Positions 7,156-16,165 of a stretch of 64,000 bases of DNA are shown here, in pieces. Source of the stretch: Palsa-360 sp963719875 (GTDB lineage: Bacteria; Acidobacteriota; Terriglobia; Acidiferrales; UBA7541). Under the pieces are notes generated by a model. The model was not told where the DNA came from. It saw nothing but the letters and a program-made list of their open reading frames with translations, and made no database searches. Location of the stretch: assembly GCA_963719875.1 (NCBI GenBank), contig CAVRDJ010000002.1, forward strand, positions 2,356,001 through 2,420,000. Direction: 5' to 3'. Position 1 is the stretch's first letter; each line of letters opens with the position of its first letter. Position numbers and translations under genes: made by a program.

Positions 7156-8559
7156 TCACCGCTCTTCCACCGGCTCCGGATGAATCGTGACGCGGGCGAT
7201 CTGCGGGAATTTTTCCTTGACGCGGATTTCCAGTTCGCCGGTGACGTCGTGGATTTGGGTGATGGGCAGGCTTCCATCCATGGCGCAATGGCAGGACACC
7301 AGGATTTTGTGCTCGACCTGGCGCACGTGAACTTCGTGACAATCCACCAGCTCGTGGAATTCGTGGGGCAGCGTGTTGATGTACTTTTCGATGGCGCGGC
7401 CAAGGCCGGTCATTTCGCCGCGCTGGCCATCCACCGAAGCGATGTGCGTGCCGAGCGGCTCGATGTGAATATTCACTTTTGCGTGGGCTCGATTTGACGA
7501 TGCCGCCACGCCGGGAAGTTTGCGGATTTCCTCTTCGAGCTCGGTCGCGCGGCGATGCGCTTCCCGCAAACTCAAGTGTTCGTCGACTTCCAGGTGCATC
7601 TCGATAAACAGGCGTCCTTCGAGCTGGTCGGCGGAAATTTCATGCACGGCGAGGCCGAGGCGCGCGGCGATGACGCGGATGGCGTCAAACAAATGTTCTC
7701 CCGCGGCGGCGCGCGGCTCCATGTGCACCATCACGTCCGCGGGGACAATTTCGCCGACGCGCCGTTCGACGGCATCGGAAATAGCGTGCACCTGCTCGAA
7801 ACTGGCGGACCGCGGAACGCTGATCGTAACGTCCACGAAGTGTTTGTTCCCTGCGCGCCGCACCCGCACGCGCTCGGTGGAAATCACGCCTTCGAGTCCT
7901 TGGACTTCTTTCGTGACGCGTTCCTGCAGGCCGACAGGCGCCACGTCCAGGAGTGCGTCGAGCGTGCGCTTCCCGAGCCGCGAACCCACCCAGATCACAA
8001 TGGCTGCGACAACGAGCGCGGCGATCGGGTCGGCATTTTGTAGCCAGGCGATGCCCCAATGCTGGCCCGCCCAGACCGTCCCCATGCCCAGAATGACGAC
8101 AAAAGTGCTCCATACATCGGTCGAAAAGTGAAGCGCGTCGGCTTCCAGCGCTTCGCTCGGATATTGCCGCGCCACGCGGGACAGCGCCCGCGACCGGACC
8201 ACGTCGATGCCCATCGCAATGCCGAGAATCACCATGGCCAGCGCGTTCGGCTGCAAATGCACCTGCTTGAACAGGAGGCGCACAAAGGCCTCCACGATGA
8301 TGTACACCGAAGTCGCGAGAAGCAGTCCCGTTTCGACGAACGCGGAGAAATTTTCGAATTTTCCATGGCCGTAGGTGTGCCCGGAATCCGCAGGCTTGTC
8401 AGACACCCGCACCGAAAGCCACGTCAGGATGGCCGCAATCAAGTCCAGCCCCGAATGCAGCGCCTCGGAAAGCACGCCGAGGCTGCCCGTAGCGACGGCC
8501 AGAAACACCTTGAGGCTCACGAGGACCAAGGCGGAGCCGATGGACCCAAGCGCCGCCAT
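7156..8559 (-). CDS. Cation diffusion facilitator (CDF) family efflux transporter
   Basis: 467 residues from ATG 8559. Six membrane helices lie in the first 200 residues. The metal site is HxxxD in helix 2 (ALHSGLD, H35/D39) and HxxxD in helix 5 (ALHFSTD, H144/D148). CDF proteins export Zn2+, Co2+, Fe2+ or Mn2+ against protons; the His/Asp pairs do not settle which. The cytoplasmic C-terminal part (about 270 residues) is much longer than usual and appears to hold two or more ferredoxin-like metal-sensing modules, including SCHCAMDGSL. An upstream in-frame start at 8688 would translate part of a hairpin repeat, so 8559 is preferred although no strong ribosome site is visible. Confidence 0.85.
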   Translation of the reverse strand: MAALGSIGSALVLVSLKVFLAVATGSLGVLSEALHSGLDLIAAILTWLSVRVSDKPADSGHTYGHGKFENFSAFVETGLLLATSVYIIVEAFVRLLFKQVHLQPNALAMVILGIAMGIDVVRSRALSRVARQYPSEALEADALHFSTDVWSTFVVILGMGTVWAGQHWGIAWLQNADPIAALVVAAIVIWVGSRLGKRTLDALLDVAPVGLQERVTKEVQGLEGVISTERVRVRRAGNKHFVDVTISVPRSASFEQVHAISDAVERRVGEIVPADVMVHMEPRAAAGEHLFDAIRVIAARLGLAVHEISADQLEGRLFIEMHLEVDEHLSLREAHRRATELEEEIRKLPGVAASSNRAHAKVNIHIEPLGTHIASVDGQRGEMTGLGRAIEKYINTLPHEFHELVDCHEVHVRQVEHKILVSCHCAMDGSLPITQIHDVTGELEIRVKEKFPQIARVTIHPEPVEER

Positions 8560-8621
8560 CTGCTTGACCGATGTGGGAGATCGTGTGATGGAGGAATCCT
8601 CGGAAAGGATTATACGACGAG

Positions 8622-8707
8622 GTAGCACAGACTTCAGTCTGTGGGTTTTGGTGACAAGGACGGATGATCGTGCTCCAACAAACCCCACAGACTAAAGTCT
8701 GTGCTAC
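8622..8707. repeat. GTAGC paired-hairpin repeat between the efflux and TldE-like genes
   Basis: Begins GTAGCACAGACTTCAGTCTG and ends with a matching arm in GTCTGTGCTAC; each half is itself a hairpin (CAGACTTCAGTCTG; CAGACTAAAGTCTG). Its right edge supplies the TAG stop (8704-8706) of the TldE-like gene, so the element may have trimmed or replaced that gene's original end. Confidence 0.8.
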
Positions 8708-10590
8708 TGAATCGGCGGGGGAGGAACAAGCGGCAAACGTTCCGGCTCGCCGCGCGCGCCGTGGACTTCTACGTCATTGAGCAGAAGCGAGGGCGCGATC
8801 ACGGTTGACGGCACTCCGGAGTCGGCCGAGCCGAACGCGGCCAGCGCCGTTCCGGCAAAACCCGCCTGTTGGCTCTGCATGAAATCGAAAGCCGTGGCGT
8901 CGTTTCCAACCGCGGCGATATTGCGGACAGCGCGGAGCGTAAGCCCAGTGAGACGCGCGCCGCGAATCAGCGATTCCCTCCCGTCCGCGACGTCGACGCG
9001 ATACACGAGCAAAGGCAGCCGGTCGCCCGTGGCCGCGCCGGACGCCGCCCCCATGACGATGTCGGATAGATCCCCCTGCTCGCGCACGCCAATCACAGGG
9101 TTATCCATGGCGCGTACGATGAGGCACCATTTGTTGCCGTTCTGCTTGCACTCGTCCATGAATTTTTTCTTCAGCTCGTCCGGGGGAATGCCCTCCGAGG
9201 AGGTGAAAAACAGATTACTCGCCATCGGGCGCGGATCACCCAGATACGCGGCGCGGCCGTGCCCGTTCGAATGATCGAGATCGGGCCCGGGTCGGCGGGA
9301 CATCAGAAAATTCAGCAACAGGCCGCTGTTGACAAGCTCCACGCGCTGCGCTTTCACACCCTCCTGGTCCACATCATACGTGCCCAGCAAATCCCGCCCC
9401 TGAAACTGCTTGGCCGTCGGGTCATCCAGCAGCGAAACCGGGCCGGGGAGAACGCGCGAACCGAGTTTGCCGGTCCACTCGCTGCGCCCGCCCAAGCGGT
9501 CCATCAATTGATCGAATGCCGATTGCATCGCCAGGGGGCCGCGCGCACCGGAAAGGGACGGTCCCAGCATTTGGGCAAGCAAGGAGCCGGCCGCCGGCGC
9601 TTCGAACAGCACCGGGCCATCGTAATCGGCAGCGGGAGGCGAAACGCGAAGGGTGATCAATTGCTCCCCGGCCCTCTCGAGATCCTTTCGAACGGCATCG
9701 GCGGCCGGCAATTGATCGGGGCGGTGACGGTAAACGGCGTAGTAATTATGCAGGCTCATGCCATCATCGGATTCGGTTTGGAGGCTGGCTTCGATGGCCG
9801 CCAGGCTGCGATTCGCGCGAATCTTGGTTCCGTCGCTATTGAGCAGATAACTCGTGGTGTAGATCAGATGGTATAAAACGCGCGAGCTATACAACTGCGG
9901 GAACTGGCGCAAGGCCGCGGAAACTGTCCTCGCCTCCTGCTCCCAGTTTCGCGTGGTCCAATCGGAGTCGCTCAACGGTTCGACCATTACGGTGGGCGTC
10001 GCGGGAGAAAAATCGGGAATGCTGGGCGCCTTCGCCAAGCGCGACATGAACGCCTGCTTCTTGGAATAATTCTCGACCGCAGCTTTAAACGCCTGATCGG
10101 TGGCGAGCCACAGATCCTGGCGCAAGGAATCGTAATCGCGGTCGATCCCCACGGTGCCCGTGGAACCGAGGAAGCCGCTAAAGCCTTCATCGGTGATGAA
10201 GTTCGAGCTGTCGAGATTATCGTTTCCGACGCGAACATCCACGCTCATGATGCGATTCCGGCCGCGGGTCGAGGAAACCAGCGCGCCAAATTCCGCAACG
10301 ATCGTGCGCACTTCCAGATCGAGAACGCGGTACTGGATGAAGTAAGGACGCGCGGGTTCATTCGTGCCCGGAATTGTTAATTCCAGGCGCGTGCGCGCGC
10401 GGTCAAGCTCATCCTGCATGGCCGCGAGAGTCTTGTCCGAATCGGCCGCCGCGGTCCGCTGCGGTTGGGCCAGCGTTGCAGCGGGATGCCGCGGCGGAGC
10501 CGCAGTGGCGGGGCCGGCCCACATCAGGGAAAGCGCAGCCATAGCGGCAAACGCCGGAAGAAAACTGAATTTGGATATTTTCATGGCCAT
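8704..10590 (-). CDS. Exported TldE/PmbA-like protein lacking the zinc ligands
   Basis: 628 residues with a clear signal peptide (MAMKISKFSFLPAFAA..AGPATA, cut near residue 30). The C-terminal half aligns with the TldD-like neighbour: FDDP/LDDP, the GTYDVDQEG strand, the NGHGR motif and the final strands. Where the neighbour has HEVFGH this protein has AQMLGP, and the later ligand cysteine is absent, so it should be the inactive partner, as TldE is for TldD. ATG 10590 follows AGAAGG by 9 bases; an earlier ATG at 10620 overlaps the upstream stop (ATGA). The stop codon lies in a repeat element. Confidence 0.8.
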   Translation of the reverse strand: MAMKISKFSFLPAFAAMAALSLMWAGPATAAPPRHPAATLAQPQRTAAADSDKTLAAMQDELDRARTRLELTIPGTNEPARPYFIQYRVLDLEVRTIVAEFGALVSSTRGRNRIMSVDVRVGNDNLDSSNFITDEGFSGFLGSTGTVGIDRDYDSLRQDLWLATDQAFKAAVENYSKKQAFMSRLAKAPSIPDFSPATPTVMVEPLSDSDWTTRNWEQEARTVSAALRQFPQLYSSRVLYHLIYTTSYLLNSDGTKIRANRSLAAIEASLQTESDDGMSLHNYYAVYRHRPDQLPAADAVRKDLERAGEQLITLRVSPPAADYDGPVLFEAPAAGSLLAQMLGPSLSGARGPLAMQSAFDQLMDRLGGRSEWTGKLGSRVLPGPVSLLDDPTAKQFQGRDLLGTYDVDQEGVKAQRVELVNSGLLLNFLMSRRPGPDLDHSNGHGRAAYLGDPRPMASNLFFTSSEGIPPDELKKKFMDECKQNGNKWCLIVRAMDNPVIGVREQGDLSDIVMGAASGAATGDRLPLLVYRVDVADGRESLIRGARLTGLTLRAVRNIAAVGNDATAFDFMQSQQAGFAGTALAAFGSADSGVPSTVIAPSLLLNDVEVHGARGEPERLPLVPPPPIQ

Positions 10591-10616
10591 GTTCGTCCGC
10601 CTTCTCTTGGAAAAAT

Positions 10617-12362
10617 TCATTGCCGCACCGCCTGCGGGTCGTGCGCGGGCGGCGGCAAGATCGGCGGCTTGTCGGTGGAGGTTTCCTTCTTCTGGACTTC
10701 CATTTCCGTAATCAGAATAGCGGGAGCCGAGGCGGATACCGGCACGGAACCCGATTCCGCTCCGCAATATCCGTTGAAGGTTTCCATCGTGTCGCCCGTA
10801 GCGACAATTTTGGTGAGCGAAACGAGCGGCGTGCCCACGATATCCACGCCGCGAACGAGTTCGTCGGGGCGGCCGTCCGCGTACACTTTGTAAACCACCA
10901 GCGGCTGCACCTGGAACGCTTGCGGCTGGCCGCGGCCCGTGAACGTGAATCCGCCGGCGATATCGTCAATCAGCAGGCCAAACGGTTTTCCCTGGCGCTT
11001 GATTTCCTCGATCAGTTTTTTGCGCAGCTCGGCGTTGGTTACGGTGAGGCTGCTCTGGACAATCAGATTTCCCTGGCGCGAAACCGGCTGCGCGCCGATC
11101 TGGCGCCGCCCGTGTCCATTGGAAACCGGGAAGCCGGTGAGCGGCTGGCGCGACATCTCGAAATTGCGCAACACGCCGTGATCGACCAGCGTGACGCGCT
11201 CGGAGGGAGTCCCTTCATCATCGAAGGGATAAAAGCCGATGAGGATGTCCTTGCCGAGGATTCTCTGCGTCGGATCGTCGAAGATGGAGAGAAATTTCGG
11301 AAGGATCGTTTCGCCGACCTTGCGGGCGAACGTCTGGCCTTCGTTGATATCTTTCTGGCGGAAGCCTTCGGCGCGATGGCCAAAAACCTCGTGGAAGAAA
11401 ACGGCGGTGGCGCGGCCAGTCAATAGTGCGGGGCCGGCATACGGCTCGACCAGCGGCGCGGCCACCAGCGCTTCGAGTTCCTTGCGAAGGACCTGTACTT
11501 CCGCGAGCACGGTCTTATCGTCCGGCGCGTCCGAAGGATTCGTCCAGTCAAAATTGTAGTAACGGTTGATGTCCATGCCGTCCGGGGCTTTTCCCTGGAT
11601 GAACAATTCCAGCCGGTAGTGGACCTGGCCAAACTGCAGGCGCGTGCCCTCGCTGGTAACCTGGTATTGATTGTCACCCGTCGCGCTGAACGTCACGATG
11701 GAATTCAGGATCTGCGGGGACGCACGAAAGGCCCCCGTGTAAAGGCGAACTTTTGTTTCCCAGGGTTTTCGGTCGGGATGGACGGAAACTTCCGGCCCAT
11801 AAAAAGTGTGCGGCTTTTCGCGCGCAAAATCCGGAGCGTGTTCCTCGGCGGTTTGAACCTGGACTTCCTTGCTCGTATTGATCTTGATCAGGCCCTCCGA
11901 AGCGACCCGGAACTGTTTGTCGGTTTCCTGCCACATCGCGCGGCGGAGCACATCGGGAGCGTCATCGATCGGCACTGACATGCCAAAATTGCCCTGGCCG
12001 GGCGCGGAATTGCCGACCTTGTGCGTGTTATCGAGATCGTAGCTTCCCGCGCGCACCTGTGTTTCGAGCCACCGCGAATGGCTTTCCTCGCTCGAGAGCA
12101 GAGCCCCGTTCGAGCCCATGACCTCGGAGCGGTCCGACGAAGTCAGGATGTAACTGACGAAGTATGCCGGCGGATTGGCCTTGGAAAGAATCGGCATCTC
12201 GCGATCCAGTTCCTGGCCCATCGTCACGATTAGGGGGGACGGCGTTCCCTGGGCCGGCTGTTGCGCGGGGGGCGCGGGCTCAGTGCGACGCGCGGGCTTA
12301 TTTGCTGCCCATGTGTTTAGAGAAATCAGAGACGCGAGAAGTGCGAGACCGAAATTTTTCAC
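10617..12362 (-). CDS. Exported TldD-like zinc metalloprotease (peptidase U62), active partner
   Basis: 581 residues from GTG 12362, which has GGAG 7 bases upstream. An N-terminal signal sequence (KNFGLALLASLISLNTWA) is followed by a Pro-rich linker and the TldD/PmbA fold. The zinc motif HEVFGH (HExxxH) is at 324-329 and the third ligand cysteine near the end in NGYCGAESG. TldD/TldE pairs degrade or mature unfolded peptides, for example in microcin B17 maturation, and are normally cytoplasmic; export to the periplasm is unusual. Its TGA overlaps ATG 10620 of the partner, consistent with a heterodimer made from one message. Confidence 0.85.
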   Translation of the reverse strand: MKNFGLALLASLISLNTWAANKPARRTEPAPPAQQPAQGTPSPLIVTMGQELDREMPILSKANPPAYFVSYILTSSDRSEVMGSNGALLSSEESHSRWLETQVRAGSYDLDNTHKVGNSAPGQGNFGMSVPIDDAPDVLRRAMWQETDKQFRVASEGLIKINTSKEVQVQTAEEHAPDFAREKPHTFYGPEVSVHPDRKPWETKVRLYTGAFRASPQILNSIVTFSATGDNQYQVTSEGTRLQFGQVHYRLELFIQGKAPDGMDINRYYNFDWTNPSDAPDDKTVLAEVQVLRKELEALVAAPLVEPYAGPALLTGRATAVFFHEVFGHRAEGFRQKDINEGQTFARKVGETILPKFLSIFDDPTQRILGKDILIGFYPFDDEGTPSERVTLVDHGVLRNFEMSRQPLTGFPVSNGHGRRQIGAQPVSRQGNLIVQSSLTVTNAELRKKLIEEIKRQGKPFGLLIDDIAGGFTFTGRGQPQAFQVQPLVVYKVYADGRPDELVRGVDIVGTPLVSLTKIVATGDTMETFNGYCGAESGSVPVSASAPAILITEMEVQKKETSTDKPPILPPPAHDPQAVRQ

Positions 12363-12643
12363 TGAACTACTCCATTCCGCAAAAACGAAATTCAAAAGTT
12401 AGATGACTAGTGTATGCCTATGAGCCGCCGATCTCAACGCGCTCGTTCCGGAGCGTTCTTCCACCGGCGGTCCAACGAGCAAGTACGCAAAACTCTTTGG
12501 ATGCGAGAAAGCGGTGGGGCGTCGCCACACATCCCCCTTCTGTTAGACGCCGGAAAATGGGACTTGGTGTACGAATAAAAAGCAGGGAGGCCAAAGGGAT
12601 TCCAGACTCCGTGCAAAACAGGATAGTTATCCGTTTGTTCCGG

Positions 12644-13432
12644 TCAGCATCCCTTCACCTGGCTGCCGCAACCCGTCGTCGCCGGCGGACGGCTGCCGCG
12701 AGTGGCTATAGGGACGACGATGGCTGGGATTACCACGGCCGCCGTCAGGGCAATAATTTGCCCGGTGCTGAGATGATGAGCCGGCTCGTTGCCCGCGAAC
12801 GTCGCTCCCACGGAAGTCGCGATCGTCGCATCGGTCAGCTCCGAGGGAGTGGCTTGCCCGGGCTGGTCAGGAGCCTGGTGGCCATCCCGTATCGTCGCAA
12901 TTTGTCCGGCGAGAACATCCACGCAAATCCCGTCCAGATTGCAGAATTTTACGTGGCCTTCATACACAATGATTTGGAACAGGCCGTTCATAAAGCCAAG
13001 AAAAAAGTCCGTGCCCACCACGCCCGCAACTCCCACGGCCGTATGAACTTCAAATTTCGCATTCGGCTTGGCTTGCTTGACCACCTGCGAACGCATGCGC
13101 CCGTAAGTCAATTCGATCTGCGTCTGTTGCGCCGACGCATTGTGTTGCGTCACCGTAAGTGTGGAACTGGAGCCGACATTCAACACGGAACCATCATCGA
13201 GCGCGACCCGCGCGCGCCCCCCATCGCCTGTTCGGACCACGTCGCCCCAATCCACCAGCGCTTTGACTGGGGCAGGCAATTGCTGGGTGCCGCGGGCGAT
13301 GGCCACTTCAGGAATCGCGCGCGAAATCTGGCCGGCCCGCTGCGCTACCTGGGCCGGGACGTCCGGTGGCACGATGATCGAAATTGACGCGAGGACAGTC
13401 AGAGCGATCAAGAACGGGGAACGAGTCTTCAT
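12644..13432 (-). CDS. FecR-domain exported protein
   Basis: 262 residues with a signal peptide (about 1-28). The middle matches the FecR domain: PVKALVDWGDVVRTGDGGRARVALDDGSVLNVGSSS is the beta-helical start and FEVHTAVGVAGVVGTDFF the typical V-x-GT-x-F strand. A hydrophobic stretch near 225-245 (IIALTAAVVIPAIVVPI) then a short tail with two cysteines ends the protein. FecR-domain proteins of this exported type are common in Acidobacteriota and are not the iron-citrate anti-sigma factor itself. No sigma factor or receptor is adjacent. The 281 bases between it and the TldD-like gene show no gene. Confidence 0.75.
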   Translation of the reverse strand: MKTRSPFLIALTVLASISIIVPPDVPAQVAQRAGQISRAIPEVAIARGTQQLPAPVKALVDWGDVVRTGDGGRARVALDDGSVLNVGSSSTLTVTQHNASAQQTQIELTYGRMRSQVVKQAKPNAKFEVHTAVGVAGVVGTDFFLGFMNGLFQIIVYEGHVKFCNLDGICVDVLAGQIATIRDGHQAPDQPGQATPSELTDATIATSVGATFAGNEPAHHLSTGQIIALTAAVVIPAIVVPIATRGSRPPATTGCGSQVKGC

Positions 13433-13778
13433 TTAGCTCTCCTGATTGCGTATATTCGCGCCGAGCAATAGGCTTCCTTAATATCTGGACGGTCCGGCCT
13501 CTGTCAACTTCGGGTATCACTGGTGTCCCGTAATTGCTAATGGGCATAACACAGGGTTGGGGCAGCGATTGTACGCCTGAAACGGCCTGAACAGGCTGCG
13601 GAAAAAGGGCCCCGCTCCCTTTGTCATTCCGAGCGAAGCGAGGAATCTCTCTTTCTTTTCATGGAGTTAAATCGAAGAGAATCCTCGCCTCACTCGGAAT
13701 GACAAAATAAATTACATTTTCCGCAGCCTCTAAAGCCAGAAGAAAAGCCGCGAGGACGATAAGAGCTTAGGATAAACC
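13433..13778. other. Non-coding gap holding an inverted-repeat element
   Basis: No convincing gene. The main content is the ~135-bp element at 13594-13728 listed separately. The part next to the FecR-like gene (13433-13593) is AT-mixed and probably carries its promoter, but no -35/-10 pair is clear enough to call. Confidence 0.5.
13594..13728. repeat. GGCTGCGGAAAA-ended inverted-repeat element, copy 1
   Basis: Ends are exact 12-base inverted repeats, GGCTGCGGAAAA and TTTTCCGCAGCC. Inside, a second pair of arms starts TTGTCATTCCGAGCGAAGCG and returns as CGGAATGACAAAA, giving a long hairpin. It has no coding capacity. A second copy of almost equal length lies at 31488-31623. The layout is MITE-like. 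Confidence 0.85.
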
Positions 13779-14330
13779 TCAGTACGGCGGATCCTCAGAC
13801 GTGGCGGCGCGACTTTCCCGGGTGGCCCGCAGGATTCCAGTGTCATCCAAATAGAAGTTCCGGAAACCATAATTTCCCGCCCGAGCCTGAAGCGCAAACG
13901 TGCGGACCGCTCCGTCCGCGTCAACGGGCCCGGGCGTGTACTGGACTTGATAGTTGACGCTCTGAGCCAACTGCGCGGCCAGGCGCACGCGCTCTCCGGC
14001 CGCCTCAAACTGCCTCGGATACGCGCCACCTTCCGCCGATGCAAAATCGACCAGCGCGACGCGGACTTCTCGCAAAGACTCGGCGGCGCGCGCTTCCGAC
14101 TGCGTCGTGGGATTGCCCTGCCGCTCGGGAACGATGAACCAGAGGAAGCTCCAAATTGCAGCAAGCAGCACTCCCAATAGCACGCCCCAACGCAGAAGAA
14201 TTTTACCGATGCCGGGCTTGGCCCCGGGCGCTTCCGCGCCCGGGATCGGCGCGGTCAGGTCCGCGCCGCAATGCGGACATAACTCGGTGGCTTGATTGAT
14301 TTCAGATTCGCATTCGCGGCACGTGTACAT
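13779..14330 (-). CDS. Zinc-ribbon, single-pass membrane protein with pilin-like periplasmic domain
   Basis: 183 residues. An N-terminal zinc ribbon has two CxxC pairs (CRECES and CPHCGAD, residues 4-24). A linker rich in Gly/Ala/Pro leads to one membrane helix (about 50-70) and a C-terminal domain with the alpha-plus-strand pattern seen in the soluble parts of pilins (AESLREVRVALVDFASAEGGAYP, then ALQARAGNYGFRNFYLD). No specific function can be assigned. Position two genes downstream of the pilin-like genes, on the same strand, hints at a role with type IV pili or a type II-like system. This is an inference from context. Confidence 0.6.
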   Translation of the reverse strand: MYTCRECESEINQATELCPHCGADLTAPIPGAEAPGAKPGIGKILLRWGVLLGVLLAAIWSFLWFIVPERQGNPTTQSEARAAESLREVRVALVDFASAEGGAYPRQFEAAGERVRLAAQLAQSVNYQVQYTPGPVDADGAVRTFALQARAGNYGFRNFYLDDTGILRATRESRAATSEDPPY

Positions 14331-14526
14331 ATTTATGTGGAAGTTCTAAAGCTGCCCTTGGCTGTGATCGCGTTCCCGCGCGCGAATCGTCGTGATTCAT
14401 CGTAACGAAACGCGCAGGCAGGAGTCAATTCGAGACAGTTGCCATCGCTGCCGATCGCGCGTGGAAGATGGAATGGAAGACTTAAATTTTCTCGAAGGGA
14501 ATTGCGCGGACGTGTTTCCTTGCTGG

Positions 14527-14566
14527 CAAAAGGAAAAGGGAGGAAGCTGCGGAGGCTTCCTCCCTT
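14527..14566 (-). terminator. Rho-independent terminator after the first pilin-like gene
   Basis: A perfect 12-bp stem (arms AAGGGAGGAAGC and GCTTCCTCCCTT, 14536-14566) with a 7-base loop; on the minus strand it is followed by TTTTCCTTTT. It lies 34 bases past the stop of the gene at 14600. Confidence 0.8.
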
Positions 14567-14599
14567 GAACCTTCGGCACGGTGATGAATTTCTTTTACT

Positions 14600-15055
14600 T
14601 TAGCTGATTGGGTTGTCGCCCGACGTAGCGGTCGTGGTCAGGTTCACCCGGATCACGCCCGACTGGTCGGTGAAGAAGTAGCGCTGGCCAGTCACACCTA
14701 CATTGATCGGGCCGGCGATGATCGAGTATTGCTGGTACGTGCCCGAGGCCGTATACGAAAACTTGTAGCCGCTCTTCGAGCCAGTGACTAGAGCCGAGTC
14801 AATCAAGTCCGCCGCCGTCGAAGTCGGGGCCGTCGAAGGACCCAAATCTGACAGCTTGGTGGGATAGTTCCCGTAGGTGGTGGAAAACGCTACCGACGAA
14901 GTGTTGATGGTTCGAAGTGAACCAACCGCAGATGCTTCGTTGGCCGCCATCTTCGAACGCAGCAGGTTCGGGATAGCGATGGCCGCGATGATCAAAATAA
15001 TCGCGACCACGATCAACAACTCAATTAACGAAAAACCCTTTTGTTGCTTCCTCAT
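14600..15055 (-). CDS. Type IV pilin-like protein (PilA/GspG-type)
   Basis: 151 residues. The N terminus MRKQQKG-FSLIELLIVVAI is a class III prepilin signal: PilD-type peptidase should cut after G7 and methylate the new Phe, with Glu at mature position 5. The helix continues to SKMAANEASAVGSLRTINTS, followed by a small beta domain with YGNYPTKLSDLGP and a DQSGVIRVN strand, typical of Acidobacteriota pilin-like proteins. GGAGG lies 8 bases before the ATG, and a strong terminator follows. It may form a pilus or pseudopilus; no pilB/pilT/pilQ genes are in the window, so it acts with a machine encoded elsewhere. Confidence 0.9.
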   Translation of the reverse strand: MRKQQKGFSLIELLIVVAIILIIAAIAIPNLLRSKMAANEASAVGSLRTINTSSVAFSTTYGNYPTKLSDLGPSTAPTSTAADLIDSALVTGSKSGYKFSYTASGTYQQYSIIAGPINVGVTGQRYFFTDQSGVIRVNLTTTATSGDNPIS

Positions 15056-15437
15056 CTAATTTTCCTCCGACAGTTTATCGACCTTAAATTCTTGCCAATG
15101 TTTCACGGCAGTGCACTGATTAATGCAATTCTCGACCCAAACGCGTCCCAGGACGATAATCGGATGCTATACTTGCAACTCTAATTAAATAAGATACTTA
15201 GCTGTGATTGACAGCGGGGGGCGCAGAAAGAATTTTGGGCTATGCCACAGGAAGCCGGTTAAAGCTGACAAATTATGTCACGGCAGGTCAGAATTGTGTC
15301 GTTTTCTGTCTTAGGATTCATAAGGTAACAATTCTCATTTGAGTCAAAGCCATTGCTTGGATGCCTGCGACTAGGATGCCTTAGCGCAACCGACAAAGGC
15401 AAGAATCGTGCCGCATATCATTCGGCGGATTTCTTCC
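15056..15437. other. Gap between the two pilin-like genes
   Basis: 382 bases without a gene. It is more AT-rich than its surroundings and contains a small dyad (GACAAATTATGTC near 15278). This is where a separate promoter for the pilin at 14600 would be; I could not identify a convincing sigma-54 or sigma-70 pair. Confidence 0.45.
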
Positions 15438-15926
15438 TTAGCCGATTGGAGGGCTGGAGGAATCCACATTGCCGCTGTTTGTGTTCCGAATCGTGCCACT
15501 TTGATCGGTGAAGAAAGATCGCTGGCCGCTCGATCCCGGCGATACAGGTGTGGCAGTTATCGAGTAGCTGAGCACATTGCCGGAAGGATCGGTCGTTCCG
15601 GCCGCATAAGAGAATCGGTAACCGCTCTTGATCCCGCTCGCGAGCACCGAGTCAATCAAATCGGCGGACGCCGACGTAGGGGCTGTCCCGCCCGGAGCTG
15701 GCCCCAGATCGGAAAGGGAGTGAGGGAATCCGCCATAAGAATTCGAATACAAGAGGGCGCTTTCCGTCAGAGCCTTGAGCGCTCCGACTGCCGCGGTCTC
15801 GTTTGCCTGGATTTTGGATCGCATCAGGTTGGGAATAGCGATAGCTGCGATGATCAGAATAATCGTCACAACGATCAACAACTCGATGAGGGAGAAACCC
15901 TTCTGTTTATTGAGGCGTGTGGTCAT
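15438..15926 (-). CDS. Type IV pilin-like protein, second copy
   Basis: 162 residues with prepilin signal MTTRLNKQKG-FSLIELLIVVTI and conserved Glu at mature position 5. The first 50 residues are nearly the same as the downstream pilin-like gene, as are the DLGPAPGG/TSASADLIDS segment and the DQSGTIRN strand near the end, so the two are paralogues from an old tandem duplication. The C-terminal domains have diverged. A separate long gap between them suggests separate transcription, allowing different major/minor pilin amounts. Confidence 0.9.
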   Translation of the reverse strand: MTTRLNKQKGFSLIELLIVVTIILIIAAIAIPNLMRSKIQANETAAVGALKALTESALLYSNSYGGFPHSLSDLGPAPGGTAPTSASADLIDSVLASGIKSGYRFSYAAGTTDPSGNVLSYSITATPVSPGSSGQRSFFTDQSGTIRNTNSGNVDSSSPPIG

Positions 15927-16165
15927 GCAATCTCCTGTGACTTCCTGCGAGCTTCCCCGTGGAACTTGGCGCCGGCTAAAACCCTCTTCACAGCAGAACC
16001 CAGGGGCGGGGAGGTCTGGTCTGCTTGAAACTCTTTGTTGAAGCGGTATTCTACATCGAGAGGTGGGGAATGGGGTGGCCAGAAAGTACCTTTCTCAGCC
16101 AACTTTCGCTTTGGTAGTCCTGGGTCGGCTATGATGCATCGAAATACCTGAAACCGGCCGAATTC

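Noticed and set aside
8560..8688. N-terminal extension of the cation-efflux protein
   Set aside because: The extra codons translate part of a hairpin repeat and have no family similarity.
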